Shown: positions 25,295 to 34,214 of the stretch, piece after piece
Layout of the letters: each line of letters begins with the position of its first letter
How positions within the stretch are numbered: position 1 is the first letter of the stretch
Origin: WRGT01 sp942493035
Lineage (GTDB): Bacteria; Spirochaetota; UBA4802; UBA5550
DNA length: 64,000 bases
Direction: 5' to 3'
Assembly (NCBI GenBank): GCA_942493035.1
Contig: OW818666.1
Span: 2,480,001-2,544,000 of the forward strand
Translations under genes and position numbers: made by a program
Notes under the pieces: model-generated
Seen by the model: only the letters and a program-made list of their open reading frames with translations
Told to the model about the DNA's origin: nothing
The model's database searches: none

Positions 25295-27346
25295 GTGAAG
25301 ATTGGAAGAAACCGTAAGGATAGCTCAGAATTCGATATTCATATCGAGAAAAACAGAATCAACGAAATTGAAACTGTTCAGACCGAAACCGGCAAAAAAG
25401 AGCCGATGTCAGCAAAGCAGAAGTATACTATAATCATACTCGGATTGGCATCGGTATCTCTTATTTCAGCTCTTCTTCTTATCAATTTTTTCTACAACAG
25501 ATCCGGCAGATTCACTGCCGGTGAAAACAATCTGACTACCGGAAGCGAAGTAATGCAGGGGAAAGAACTGCTTACTCCGTTTCAGACAGAAAATCCCCAG
25601 CTCAAAAAAGCCATAGCGAGCTACAACAGCGGATACATACCAAATGCAATAACAGAATTTACCGATGTTGTAGAATCTACTGCTGTTCCCAAAGACAAAG
25701 CAATTGCCCTTATCTATCTTGGAATTATTGCAGACCGCAAAGGCGAATACGATAATGCCATAAATTATTTTAAACGTGCTGAAAACTACGATGAATACAA
25801 TCCTGAAATATATCTCAACATGGCAAGGACATACAGAAAAAAACGGGATTATAATAATGCCGTAAAATATGCGGAAAAATCATCTGAACTTATTCCGAAT
25901 GATGTTAATCCGCTGATACTTCTGGGCAACATCAATTATGAGCTTACGAACTGGGACGAAGCTATCCGCTATTACGAAAAAGCTCTTAAGATTGACGGCA
26001 ATAATCCCTCTCTACTTTATAACATGGCACTTGCCCTTTTCAAGAAAGGGGAGAGATTCCCTGCTCTTGAATTTCTGAAAAAAGCTGCCGATTCAGATAA
26101 GATCGGAGACGTGGCATACAACTCATATTCCCGACTTGGTGCCGAATTTCTGGAAAGCAACATGTTCGACCTTGCGGAAAAATATTTAGTACAGGCGACA
26201 CACCTTAGACCTCAGGACCCCGTGGGTAGATACAACCTCGCAGTGGCCTATCTCAGACAGAACAAAAATGCCGAAGCCCTTAGAGAACTGGAAGAGTCCG
26301 AAAGACTAAGCCAGGGGGACATGATGCTTCTCGAAAACATCGGAGAGTCATACTTCGCGCTGAAAGATTATGACCGTAGTTTGAGATCATACAATAAAGT
26401 GGCGGAGACCTCAAGCAGAAATGTAAAAATACTCTCACGCATCGGAGAGATCTACTATGCCAAAGGTGACCTTGAAAGGGCATATGAATCGTACAGAAAA
26501 GTTACTCAGATTCAGCCTGCAACAGAGAATGCCCGCATTGCATATCTGAACATGGGAAATATTCTCGATGATGCGCAGAGATTTGAAGATGCAGTCAAGG
26601 CATATGAATCTGCCATAGCCATAAGAGATAATGATGACCTTGCGTACTACAATCTAGGAATTGCATACAAGCACTTTGACAAATCTGCAATGGCCATAAA
26701 CTCATGGAGAAAAGCAACCCAGATCAATCCTGGAAACATCAAGGCAAGACTCGCCATGGCTGATTATTACTACGAGCAGGGCTATAACGATCAGGCCGAA
26801 AAAGAGTACCAGGAGATCGCACACAAATGGCCGGACAATCAGGAAGCTCTTTTTAAACTCGGAACTATTTATCATAAACATAAGAATTACAAAGATGCTC
26901 AGAAAGCATACTCAAAAGTTATTGAAGCCGGTGAATCTACAGAGCTTTCCAGAAAAGCTCTGATTAATCAGGCGATAGTCTCATCGGGCGAGCGTAATGA
27001 TGATGAAGGTCTGAACAACTCAATTAAAATGATACAGAAGGCTCTGCTTCTTAAGCCTGATGATTCAGATGCACTCCTTGCACTCGGGATTATATACGCA
27101 CGAAAAGAGATGCACAGTAAAGCAGTCGAAGCGTTCTACCAGTCGATCAAGTCATCAAGAGATAATAAATTGACTGCTGAAGCTTATAACAACATGGGTA
27201 AAAGCTACTACCAGATGAAGGATTACAAAAAATCGGTGCAGGCATTTACCCGCGGTATTGAAGAGGATTCATCAAATGAAGAGATGCGGATAAACAGAAA
27301 AACCGCTGTTCAGGCATATGAAGCTCAACTGGAACAAGAGAGATGA
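25295..27346 (+). CDS. Membrane-anchored TPR-repeat protein
   Basis: About 683 residues. A short basic cytoplasmic segment is followed by one transmembrane helix (about residues 47-66) and then some fifteen TPR units filling the rest (for example NAINYFKRAENYDEYNPEIYLNMA and SYYQMKDYKKSVQAFTRG). It is a protein-interaction scaffold facing the periplasm or cytoplasm, depending on topology. The start is uncertain: GTG at 25295 has GGAGG 13 nt upstream, whereas a TTG at 25283 overlaps nusB and is too close to that site. The last codons overlap the dGTPase start (ATGA). Confidence 0.85.
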   Translation: MKIGRNRKDSSEFDIHIEKNRINEIETVQTETGKKEPMSAKQKYTIIILGLASVSLISALLLINFFYNRSGRFTAGENNLTTGSEVMQGKELLTPFQTENPQLKKAIASYNSGYIPNAITEFTDVVESTAVPKDKAIALIYLGIIADRKGEYDNAINYFKRAENYDEYNPEIYLNMARTYRKKRDYNNAVKYAEKSSELIPNDVNPLILLGNINYELTNWDEAIRYYEKALKIDGNNPSLLYNMALALFKKGERFPALEFLKKAADSDKIGDVAYNSYSRLGAEFLESNMFDLAEKYLVQATHLRPQDPVGRYNLAVAYLRQNKNAEALRELEESERLSQGDMMLLENIGESYFALKDYDRSLRSYNKVAETSSRNVKILSRIGEIYYAKGDLERAYESYRKVTQIQPATENARIAYLNMGNILDDAQRFEDAVKAYESAIAIRDNDDLAYYNLGIAYKHFDKSAMAINSWRKATQINPGNIKARLAMADYYYEQGYNDQAEKEYQEIAHKWPDNQEALFKLGTIYHKHKNYKDAQKAYSKVIEAGESTELSRKALINQAIVSSGERNDDEGLNNSIKMIQKALLLKPDDSDALLALGIIYARKEMHSKAVEAFYQSIKSSRDNKLTAEAYNNMGKSYYQMKDYKKSVQAFTRGIEEDSSNEEMRINRKTAVQAYEAQLEQER

Positions 27347-28497
27347 TAAACGCAGATAGAACATTCCTGCAGAACCTTGAAGAGTCAAGTCTTGCATCGT
27401 ACGCCGCCCGATCGTCAGAGACAAAAGGGCGGGATCACGCTGAAGACAGACACGCCTACCGTACTGAATATCAGCGCGACAGAGAGCGGATTATACATTC
27501 GCGGGCATTCAGAAGGCTTGAATATAAAACACAGGTATTCATCAATCACGAGGGTGACCACTACAGAACAAGGCTTACACATACAATTGAAGTGGCACAG
27601 ATCTCAAGAGCAGTTTCACGGGCTCTCCGTCTTAATGAGGATCTTGCAGAGAGTATTGCCCTTGCACATGATCTTGGTCATACACCATTCGGTCATGTGG
27701 GAGAGAAGGAGCTCAACAGGCTGCTGAAAGATTATGGCGGTTTTGAGCACAACCGGCAGAGTCTCCGCGTAGTTGAGGTTCTTGAAAAAAGATACAGCAG
27801 TTTCCCCGGACTGAATCTCACATGGGAAACACGTGAAGGGATTATAAAACATTCGAGTCCTTACGACAGGCCTGAAACATCTGATTTTCTCCCCGGCGAA
27901 CATGCCTCTCTGGAAGCTCAGATTATAGATCTTGCCGATGAAATTGCGTACAACAACCACGATCTTGATGATGGAATTACATCCGGACTTCTGGATTATG
28001 ACGGAGTAGTAAAACTTGAGATATGGGAACTGGCAAAAGAATTATACGCCAGGCCTCTCCCTGAATCAAAAAAATCGGCTGCACGTGAAATTATAAGGAC
28101 TATAATTAATCTTCTTGTAACCGATCTGATAAATTCTACAATAAAAAATATTAATGATAACAATATAATTTCATATGACGATGTAAAAAAATCTCCGGTG
28201 AAACTCGCAGGTTTTTCGTCTGACATCAGCAAGGCGAACAACGAACTGAAAAAATTCTTACGAAAAAATATGTATCAGCATTACAGAGTAACAAGAATGT
28301 CGCTCAAATCTCAAAAAGTAATAAATGAACTCTTTCATATATATACAGAGCATCCCGACACACTTCCGGAAAGATACAACGAAGAGATCGAACAACACGG
28401 ATTAATTAGAACTGTAACAGACTTCATCGCCGGAATGACAGATCGCTTTGCTCTGGAAGAGTATAAAAAACTAACCGATCCATTCATTAGAGTTTAG
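27343..28497 (+). CDS. dgt: dGTPase-like HD-domain triphosphohydrolase
   Basis: The 384-residue protein matches type-2 dNTP triphosphohydrolases. HD-domain metal ligands are visible in RLTHTIEVAQIS, LAHDLGHTPFGHVGE and DLADEIAYNNHDLDDG. FEHNRQSLRVVE is also characteristic. These enzymes cut dNTPs to deoxynucleoside plus triphosphate and control dNTP pools. The ATG overlaps the TPR gene stop, so it is in the ribH-nusB-TPR operon. Confidence 0.94.
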   Translation: MINADRTFLQNLEESSLASYAARSSETKGRDHAEDRHAYRTEYQRDRERIIHSRAFRRLEYKTQVFINHEGDHYRTRLTHTIEVAQISRAVSRALRLNEDLAESIALAHDLGHTPFGHVGEKELNRLLKDYGGFEHNRQSLRVVEVLEKRYSSFPGLNLTWETREGIIKHSSPYDRPETSDFLPGEHASLEAQIIDLADEIAYNNHDLDDGITSGLLDYDGVVKLEIWELAKELYARPLPESKKSAAREIIRTIINLLVTDLINSTIKNINDNNIISYDDVKKSPVKLAGFSSDISKANNELKKFLRKNMYQHYRVTRMSLKSQKVINELFHIYTEHPDTLPERYNEEIEQHGLIRTVTDFIAGMTDRFALEEYKKLTDPFIRV

Positions 28498-28505
28498 GAG
28501 AACAT

Positions 28506-29015
28506 ATGGAGATTCAATTTCCTGAAATACCCGATTATATAAAAGAACTCATCTCATCCGGAAACGGAATAGATGAAATATTAATAGACAAAGAAGGTGT
28601 CTGGTACCATAACGGTGAAAAATTCATCAACGAAAAGATACTTAGCTTTTTTGGACGATCTGTTAATATCACAGCTCATGGTGAATATGTTATTCATTAT
28701 GGTGAATACACCTACCCTATTAAAGTAGAAGACGCCCCTTATTTTGTAACAGGCGTAACATTCAGCGGATTCGGTAATTTTGAAAAAGTCATACTTAATC
28801 TCTCTTCAGGTGAAACCGAAGAGCTGAACTGCAATACCCTTTACTGCAAAAGAAATAACGCCTTATACTGCAGAATTAAGAACGGGACTATGCCTGCAAA
28901 ATTTAAACGATCCCCCTCTTTCAATATACTCGAAAGGCTGGAAGAAGGGAGTGACGGAAAGTTTCATTTAAGATTATGCGGACAAATTATTGAACTTATA
29001 GTTAAGGACGAATAA
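28506..29015 (+). CDS. DUF1285-like protein
   Basis: The 169-residue soluble protein shows the DUF1285 pattern: ILIDKEGVWYHNGEKFI (about 25-41), LSFFGRSVN, and YPIKVEDAPYFVTGV (about 70-84). The function of the family is unknown. It has five cysteines clustered in the second half (NCNTLYCKRNNALYC region). AGGAG lies 5-6 nt before the ATG, and it follows the dGTPase gene by 8 nt and precedes a VKOR-family gene by 1 nt. Confidence 0.75.
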   Translation: MEIQFPEIPDYIKELISSGNGIDEILIDKEGVWYHNGEKFINEKILSFFGRSVNITAHGEYVIHYGEYTYPIKVEDAPYFVTGVTFSGFGNFEKVILNLSSGETEELNCNTLYCKRNNALYCRIKNGTMPAKFKRSPSFNILERLEEGSDGKFHLRLCGQIIELIVKDE

Positions 29016-29016
29016 A

Positions 29017-30243
29017 GTGAAAAAGTATATCAATTCAATGCTTCTTCTTTCAGTAGCCGGTGTTGTGATTTCCGGAGTTCTGCTTTACCAGCACTATTTT
29101 CCTGATTTTGAAATGGGTTTTATTTCATGCGGAAAAGGTTTTTCAAATCCATGCATTACAGTGGGTCAGTCAAAATATTCAATACTTTTTGGTCTCCCCG
29201 TTGCAGCTTACGGTCTGCTTTATTTTATTCTGATATCTTTTCTTATACTGGTTGCGGATTACGCACAGGATAAATTCTATAAAATTTTATGCGGAATTAT
29301 ATTCCCGCTGATTATTATCGGTCTTGTTTCAGATGTTGCTCTTGGAATCTTAATGATAAAGATCGGAGAGATCTGCCAGCTCTGTATACTTACTTATATA
29401 ATAAATATATTTCTGTTTATAATAATGTCTCTTTTTATTAAAAATAATTTCAGTAAAGAAGAGATCGTAAATTCAATTACTAAATTTTTTAAACCTGATA
29501 ATTCAGATGAAAAGGCAACACTCTCCCTTTCAATACTGTTTGCATTTTTTCTGGCATTTGCAATCTTCACCAGTTCAAATATCATCAAAATGAAAGCAGG
29601 AGTAAATAAAACTCCTGAAACTCAGAAATCAAAACTGCTTACAAATTTCTATAATCAGAATCCGGAAAAGATAGATTTCATAAAAAGTAATCTGGTAATA
29701 GGAGATGAAGATGCGGAACTTAAGATTTACATCTTCAATGATTTTCTGTGTTCTGCATGTTACAAATTGTATCAGATTGAAAAATCTATAATTGCTAAAT
29801 ACAAAAACAGAATACAGGTTATCTACTATCACTATCCCCTCGATTCAGCATGTAATAAATATATAGATGATGCGGTTTATCCTAATTCATGCATGGCTTC
29901 TCAATCTATGTATGCAGCTGCAGAAGCCGGTTTTTTTGAAGAATATTTCTACATTCACTTTTCAGGTTATGCAAACTATAAGGACTCTTTTGAAAAAGAT
30001 AATATCACAAATAATCTCAATCAGACTGAAAAACAGTTTAAAATTAAATCTGACTCAAGACAGAAGTTCGAATCACTTATGGATAATAAAAGCGGAGAAT
30101 CACAGATAAAAGAACATATAGAATTTGCTGAAAAAATGAAAATTGAAGCAACACCAACAATTATCATTTCAGGTAGAAAAATTGTTGGTGTCCCTCCGAA
30201 GGAGATTCTCGAAAGTATAATAGACACAGAACTTTCGAAATAG
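29017..30243 (+). CDS. VKOR-DsbA fusion: disulfide-bond-forming membrane protein
   Basis: The 408-residue protein joins a vitamin K epoxide reductase-like domain to a thioredoxin-fold domain. Four or five membrane helices cover residues 6-195. The VKOR redox pairs are C38/C46 in the first periplasmic loop and C120-x-x-C123 (CQLC) in the membrane. After a final anchor helix comes a DsbA-like domain (about 225-405) with C245-S-A-C248 and a cis-proline in EATPTIIISG. VKOR passes electrons from the thioredoxin domain to quinone, so one polypeptide replaces DsbA and DsbB. The start is GTG. It is last in the operon. Confidence 0.92.
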   Translation: MKKYINSMLLLSVAGVVISGVLLYQHYFPDFEMGFISCGKGFSNPCITVGQSKYSILFGLPVAAYGLLYFILISFLILVADYAQDKFYKILCGIIFPLIIIGLVSDVALGILMIKIGEICQLCILTYIINIFLFIIMSLFIKNNFSKEEIVNSITKFFKPDNSDEKATLSLSILFAFFLAFAIFTSSNIIKMKAGVNKTPETQKSKLLTNFYNQNPEKIDFIKSNLVIGDEDAELKIYIFNDFLCSACYKLYQIEKSIIAKYKNRIQVIYYHYPLDSACNKYIDDAVYPNSCMASQSMYAAAEAGFFEEYFYIHFSGYANYKDSFEKDNITNNLNQTEKQFKIKSDSRQKFESLMDNKSGESQIKEHIEFAEKMKIEATPTIIISGRKIVGVPPKEILESIIDTELSK

Positions 30244-30246
30244 CAG

Positions 30247-32211
30247 TTACAGCATATCAACCGGATCTATATCTATTTCAACATAAACAGCCTTTGATTT
30301 GAAAGAATCTAGGGCTGTTTTTATAAGCAGTGTAAGTTCATTTAATTTACTGCTTTTTAGAATAATATGATACCTGTAGTTCCCTCCGATTTTTGTAAGA
30401 GGTGCGGGTGACGGACCTAACACCGTTATTTTCGGAAATTTTTCCTTTCCGGTCTTCTTAAGAATCTCAGCAAGTATATCTGCCGATTCATCAACGGCTT
30501 CTTCAACTTTACCCCGAATAACTATTCTTGCAAGACGGGTAAAAGGGGGATAGTTTATCAACTTCCGGATTTTAAGCTCTTCTCTATAAAAACCGGAATA
30601 ATCCTGTTTTTTAAGAAATTCAAAAATAACATGTTCGTCATTTAGAGTCTGGATAATTACACGGCCTTCACTCTCACCACGCCCCGATCTTCCGGAAAGC
30701 TGCATCAGCAGAGAAAATATTTTCTCTGTTGCTCTGAAGTCAGGCATATTGAGTCCAATGTCAGCCATTATTATACCGGCAACAGTAACACCGTGAAAAT
30801 CAAATCCCTTCGAAATCATCTGAGTCCCGAGAAGTATATCTATCTCCCGCTTATTCATCTGTTCAAGAAGATCAAAGATTGCATCTTTTTTTCTTGCACT
30901 ATCCTGATCGAGCCTGAAAACCCTATAATCGGGAAACTCTTTAGTAATCGTCTCTTCAATCTTCTGTGTCCCTGAACCAAGCATCAAAATTGATTCCGAT
31001 CCGCACTTTGAACACTTCACAGGGACTTCGGCAGAATATCCGCAGTAATGACAGAGCATTCCTTTACCACGGTGATAATTCATTCCGATGCTGCAGTCGG
31101 GGCATTCGGCGGCTATACCGCAATCACCACATAACACGAAAGGTGCGAAACCTCTGCGGTTTAAAAGATATACAGCCTGATTCCCCTCTTTTATTGCTCT
31201 GTTAGTAAACAGCTTTAATCTTGGAGTTATCTCTTCACTGCTGCTTTTTAATTTTACAATTTCAATCAGCGGAAGCTTTCCTTCCCCATACCTCTCATCA
31301 AGAGTATGAAGCTCAATTACTCCCCGTTCAGCGGCATAAAGTGTCTCAACGGATGGCGTAGCTGAACCGAGTATAACTTTAGCATTTTCAGTTTCGCTGC
31401 GGTAAAAAGCAATTCTCCTTGCATTATATCGGGGTGAACTCTGTTCCTTGTAGGATGAGTCATGTTCTTCATCAACAATAATCAGTCCAAGTTTCGGGCA
31501 CTGAAGAAACACTGCAGATCGTGTTCCAACAGCAACCATTGCTTCACCTTTATAAAACTTTTTCCAGTTGGCAAGACGCTGATTCTGAGTAAGATGACTG
31601 TGATACACTATCAGATTATCCCCGAAAACTTTATATAATCGTTCATAAATCTGAGATGAAAGCGTAATTTCCGGAACAAGGTATATAACAGAGAGCCCTT
31701 TTGAAACAGCATCAATTGCCGCACTCATGTATACTTCGGTTTTTCCGCTGCCGGTTATTCCAAATATAAGATGAGTTCTCTTATCTGATGTTAAAAATTT
31801 ATCATAAATATCTTTCTGCTTCCCAGTAAGAACTATTCCACTGTCCTGAATCTTCCTGACCCTGGAAGCGCGTGGTCTTGATTTAGAACTCTCACCTGAT
31901 GGAAGAGCTTTTCCTAGAGCTTCGCCAACTGAAGAGAGATATGATTCCGAAACATACTCAGCAAGCCTTATAATTCTGTCATCATATATAGGCTCATCGT
32001 CAACTTGTGATTCAATCTCTTTTAGCTCTATACCCTCCGGTATGTTGTTATGTATCGAAGAAACAAAACCCATCATCTGGCGTCCGGCAAAATTTATAAT
32101 AACTCTCATCCCGGGAAGCAGCTTCATTGTTTCAGGGATTTTGTATGTAAAGGATCTTGGGACAGGAGAATTTATATATATATCTGCAACAGAGGATTTA
32201 TTGAGGGTCAT
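30247..32211 (-). CDS. priA: Primosomal replication protein N' (PriA helicase)
   Basis: The 654-residue helicase restarts stalled replication forks. Visible features are an N-terminal DNA-binding domain, Walker A GITGSGKTEVY, the DEEH box (IIVDEEHD), LGSATPS, and a zinc-binding region with eight cysteines beginning CGDCG and ending CSKCG. C-terminal helicase motifs follow (GTQMISKGFDF and QLSGRSGRG). Length is slightly short for the family (about 700+). It overlaps the UDG-like gene upstream by 14 nt and is the last gene of the minus-strand regulatory block. Confidence 0.96.
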   Translation of the reverse strand: MTLNKSSVADIYINSPVPRSFTYKIPETMKLLPGMRVIINFAGRQMMGFVSSIHNNIPEGIELKEIESQVDDEPIYDDRIIRLAEYVSESYLSSVGEALGKALPSGESSKSRPRASRVRKIQDSGIVLTGKQKDIYDKFLTSDKRTHLIFGITGSGKTEVYMSAAIDAVSKGLSVIYLVPEITLSSQIYERLYKVFGDNLIVYHSHLTQNQRLANWKKFYKGEAMVAVGTRSAVFLQCPKLGLIIVDEEHDSSYKEQSSPRYNARRIAFYRSETENAKVILGSATPSVETLYAAERGVIELHTLDERYGEGKLPLIEIVKLKSSSEEITPRLKLFTNRAIKEGNQAVYLLNRRGFAPFVLCGDCGIAAECPDCSIGMNYHRGKGMLCHYCGYSAEVPVKCSKCGSESILMLGSGTQKIEETITKEFPDYRVFRLDQDSARKKDAIFDLLEQMNKREIDILLGTQMISKGFDFHGVTVAGIIMADIGLNMPDFRATEKIFSLLMQLSGRSGRGESEGRVIIQTLNDEHVIFEFLKKQDYSGFYREELKIRKLINYPPFTRLARIVIRGKVEEAVDESADILAEILKKTGKEKFPKITVLGPSPAPLTKIGGNYRYHIILKSSKLNELTLLIKTALDSFKSKAVYVEIDIDPVDML

Positions 32212-32869
32212 GGTTAAGTTCCAGATATTTTGCCTTTACAAGTTTCAATGTTTCCCATGCGGGTCGTTTAAGTTCTGGATTTTTTATCAGCGAAATAGTA
32301 TGCTCTGTATTAAACCAGGTTATACCTTTACTGGAATTCACAATTGCCTGAATGGGTAGAATCTCCCCCATTACAATTACAATCCCGGGTTTAATAAGAT
32401 TAATTTCTCTCTGCAGAATTTTTGTACAGTTTTTAACCATATCGCTAGGTTTAAATAATGCATCACCTGTTTCACATTTACTCAGATTAGTAACATAACA
32501 CTCTTTCATTTCAAGACCTATCGCCGAAACCATTTTTTTCAGAAGATCGACAGACTCAGCTCGATGAATACTGATCTCAATTCTGTTCGCCATTCTTGGA
32601 GCATTCAGAAGAATCATCACTCCGTTTGATCCTGAACCGAATGGATTTTTTCTTTCAATTATATCTGGACATGCCTTACATTCAGAAAGTTTAAAATCAG
32701 ATGTAATATCCTGAATGGTGGTAATTTTAGATTCTTCTGACTTCGGTTTAAGCCTTTCAAGAAGATAATTCAACTCATCACCCCCTTTATACAAAAGGGT
32801 ATTCTTCATCAAACTACGGTCTTTCAGAAAGTTGATAACAGATTCAGTCATTTTGTAATTTTTCAACAT
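32198..32869 (-). CDS. Uracil-DNA glycosylase superfamily protein (family-4-like) with altered catalytic motifs
   Basis: The 223-residue protein aligns with family-4 (Fe-S) UDGs. The four cluster cysteines appear conserved: C64-x2-C67, C132 and C148, with the 16-residue spacing of the last pair seen in the family. However, the catalytic first motif (normally G-E-A-P-G) reads LNAPRM (88-93), and the second motif H-P reads EHTI (189-192, His190 kept, Pro lost). The segment KNPELKRPAWETLK at the C-terminus is typical of family 4. Base-excision activity is therefore doubtful. ATG 32869 and an internal ATG at 32851 are both possible; neither has a clear Shine-Dalgarno. It overlaps ntrX. Confidence 0.75.
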   Translation of the reverse strand: MLKNYKMTESVINFLKDRSLMKNTLLYKGGDELNYLLERLKPKSEESKITTIQDITSDFKLSECKACPDIIERKNPFGSGSNGVMILLNAPRMANRIEISIHRAESVDLLKKMVSAIGLEMKECYVTNLSKCETGDALFKPSDMVKNCTKILQREINLIKPGIVIVMGEILPIQAIVNSSKGITWFNTEHTISLIKNPELKRPAWETLKLVKAKYLELNHDPQ

Positions 32870-34214
32870 TGATATTATACTGTTTTATTTTTCTATGAAG
32901 ATTTGTTCTTTCAATATCCAGATCTCTTGCCGTTACCGATATATTGCCTTCATTCTTTTTAAGTGAAGCAATAATGTATTCTTTTTCAAAAGCATCACGG
33001 TTATCTTTTAAAGAACCTCCATGAAAATTCCCATCTTTATTCTGATCTCTTCCGCCCGGGCCAATATTCTTTTTGATATCTTCAGCATTAATCTCTTCAG
33101 TAGAGACCATAATTACTACTCTTTCAATAATATTTTTCAGTTCCCTGACATTTCCGGGCCATGGATATTCTCTTAGAAACTCCATGCCGTCTTCAGTTAT
33201 CACTTTTTTCCCTGTACCATGCTCCTGAGAAAATCTTTCGAGAAAGTAGTTTATAAGAACTTCAATATCATCTTTTCTTTCTGTCAGTCTGGGGACATGA
33301 ATAGGGATAACATTAAGACGGTAATAGAGATCCTCTCTGAACTTACCCTCTTCAATCGCCTTGGGTATATCAACATTTGTCGCAGCTATAACTCTTACAT
33401 CTACAGTAATTGTTTCACTGCCGCCAACCCTTTCAAACTGCTGCTCCTGAAGTACACGAAGTACCTTTGCCTGAGCTGATAAACTCATATCACAGACTTC
33501 ATCAAGAAACAGCGTCCCGCCGTCGGCAAGTTCAAACTTCCCCAGTCTTCTCCCTACAGCTCCGGTGAAGGAACCTCTTTCATGGCCGAATAATTCACTT
33601 TCAATAAGTTCATCGGGAATCGCAGCGCAGTTCATTTTCAGAAAAGGTTTATCCGACCTGTTGGAAAGCTGAAATATAGCTTTTGCGACAAGCTCTTTAC
33701 CTGTACCGCTTTCACCGGTAATCAGAACCCTTGCATTAGTTTTCGCAGCTCTTCTTATAATATCTTTAATCTCGTGCACATGATTTGAATAGCCGATCAT
33801 GTCATCATCTACAAATGATTTCTTTTTGAGTTTAATATTCTCCCTGCGTAACCGTACCTGTTCCAGAGCATTATTTACTGAGGTTACAAGCCTGTCCAGC
33901 GAAGGGGGCTTTTCAAGAAAATCGAATGCTCCGATCCGTGTAGATCGTACTGCTATGTCAATAGAACCGTGTCCGCTAATCATTATCGCGGCAGACTCAG
34001 GGTATATTTTTTTTATTTCCTCAAGAAGTTCAATACCATCGGCATCGGGTAGCCACACATCAAGTATGATGAGGTCTACTTCGTTTTTTTTCAGAAAAGA
34101 AAGCCCCTCTTCACCGGTCTTTCCGGAAAAGACAACATGTCCTTCATCCTGAAGTATCGGTGTCATGGAATTTATTATGTTTTCTTCATCATCTACAATA
34201 AGTATTCTAGCCAT
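32844..34214 (-). CDS. ntrX: Sigma-54-dependent response regulator, NtrX-like
   Basis: The 456-residue protein has a receiver domain (1-120, phospho-acceptor Asp52), a sigma-54-interacting AAA+ domain (about 135-375; Walker A GESGTGKE, Walker B GGTLFLDEV, and GSFTGA in place of the commoner GAFTGA loop), and a C-terminal Fis-type helix-turn-helix (VTARDLDIERTNLHRKIKQY). It activates RpoN promoters; rpoN lies in the same block. It shares one base with the stop of the NtrY-like kinase gene (TAATG). Confidence 0.93.
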   Translation of the reverse strand: MARILIVDDEENIINSMTPILQDEGHVVFSGKTGEEGLSFLKKNEVDLIILDVWLPDADGIELLEEIKKIYPESAAIMISGHGSIDIAVRSTRIGAFDFLEKPPSLDRLVTSVNNALEQVRLRRENIKLKKKSFVDDDMIGYSNHVHEIKDIIRRAAKTNARVLITGESGTGKELVAKAIFQLSNRSDKPFLKMNCAAIPDELIESELFGHERGSFTGAVGRRLGKFELADGGTLFLDEVCDMSLSAQAKVLRVLQEQQFERVGGSETITVDVRVIAATNVDIPKAIEEGKFREDLYYRLNVIPIHVPRLTERKDDIEVLINYFLERFSQEHGTGKKVITEDGMEFLREYPWPGNVRELKNIIERVVIMVSTEEINAEDIKKNIGPGGRDQNKDGNFHGGSLKDNRDAFEKEYIIASLKKNEGNISVTARDLDIERTNLHRKIKQYNINVEKLQND

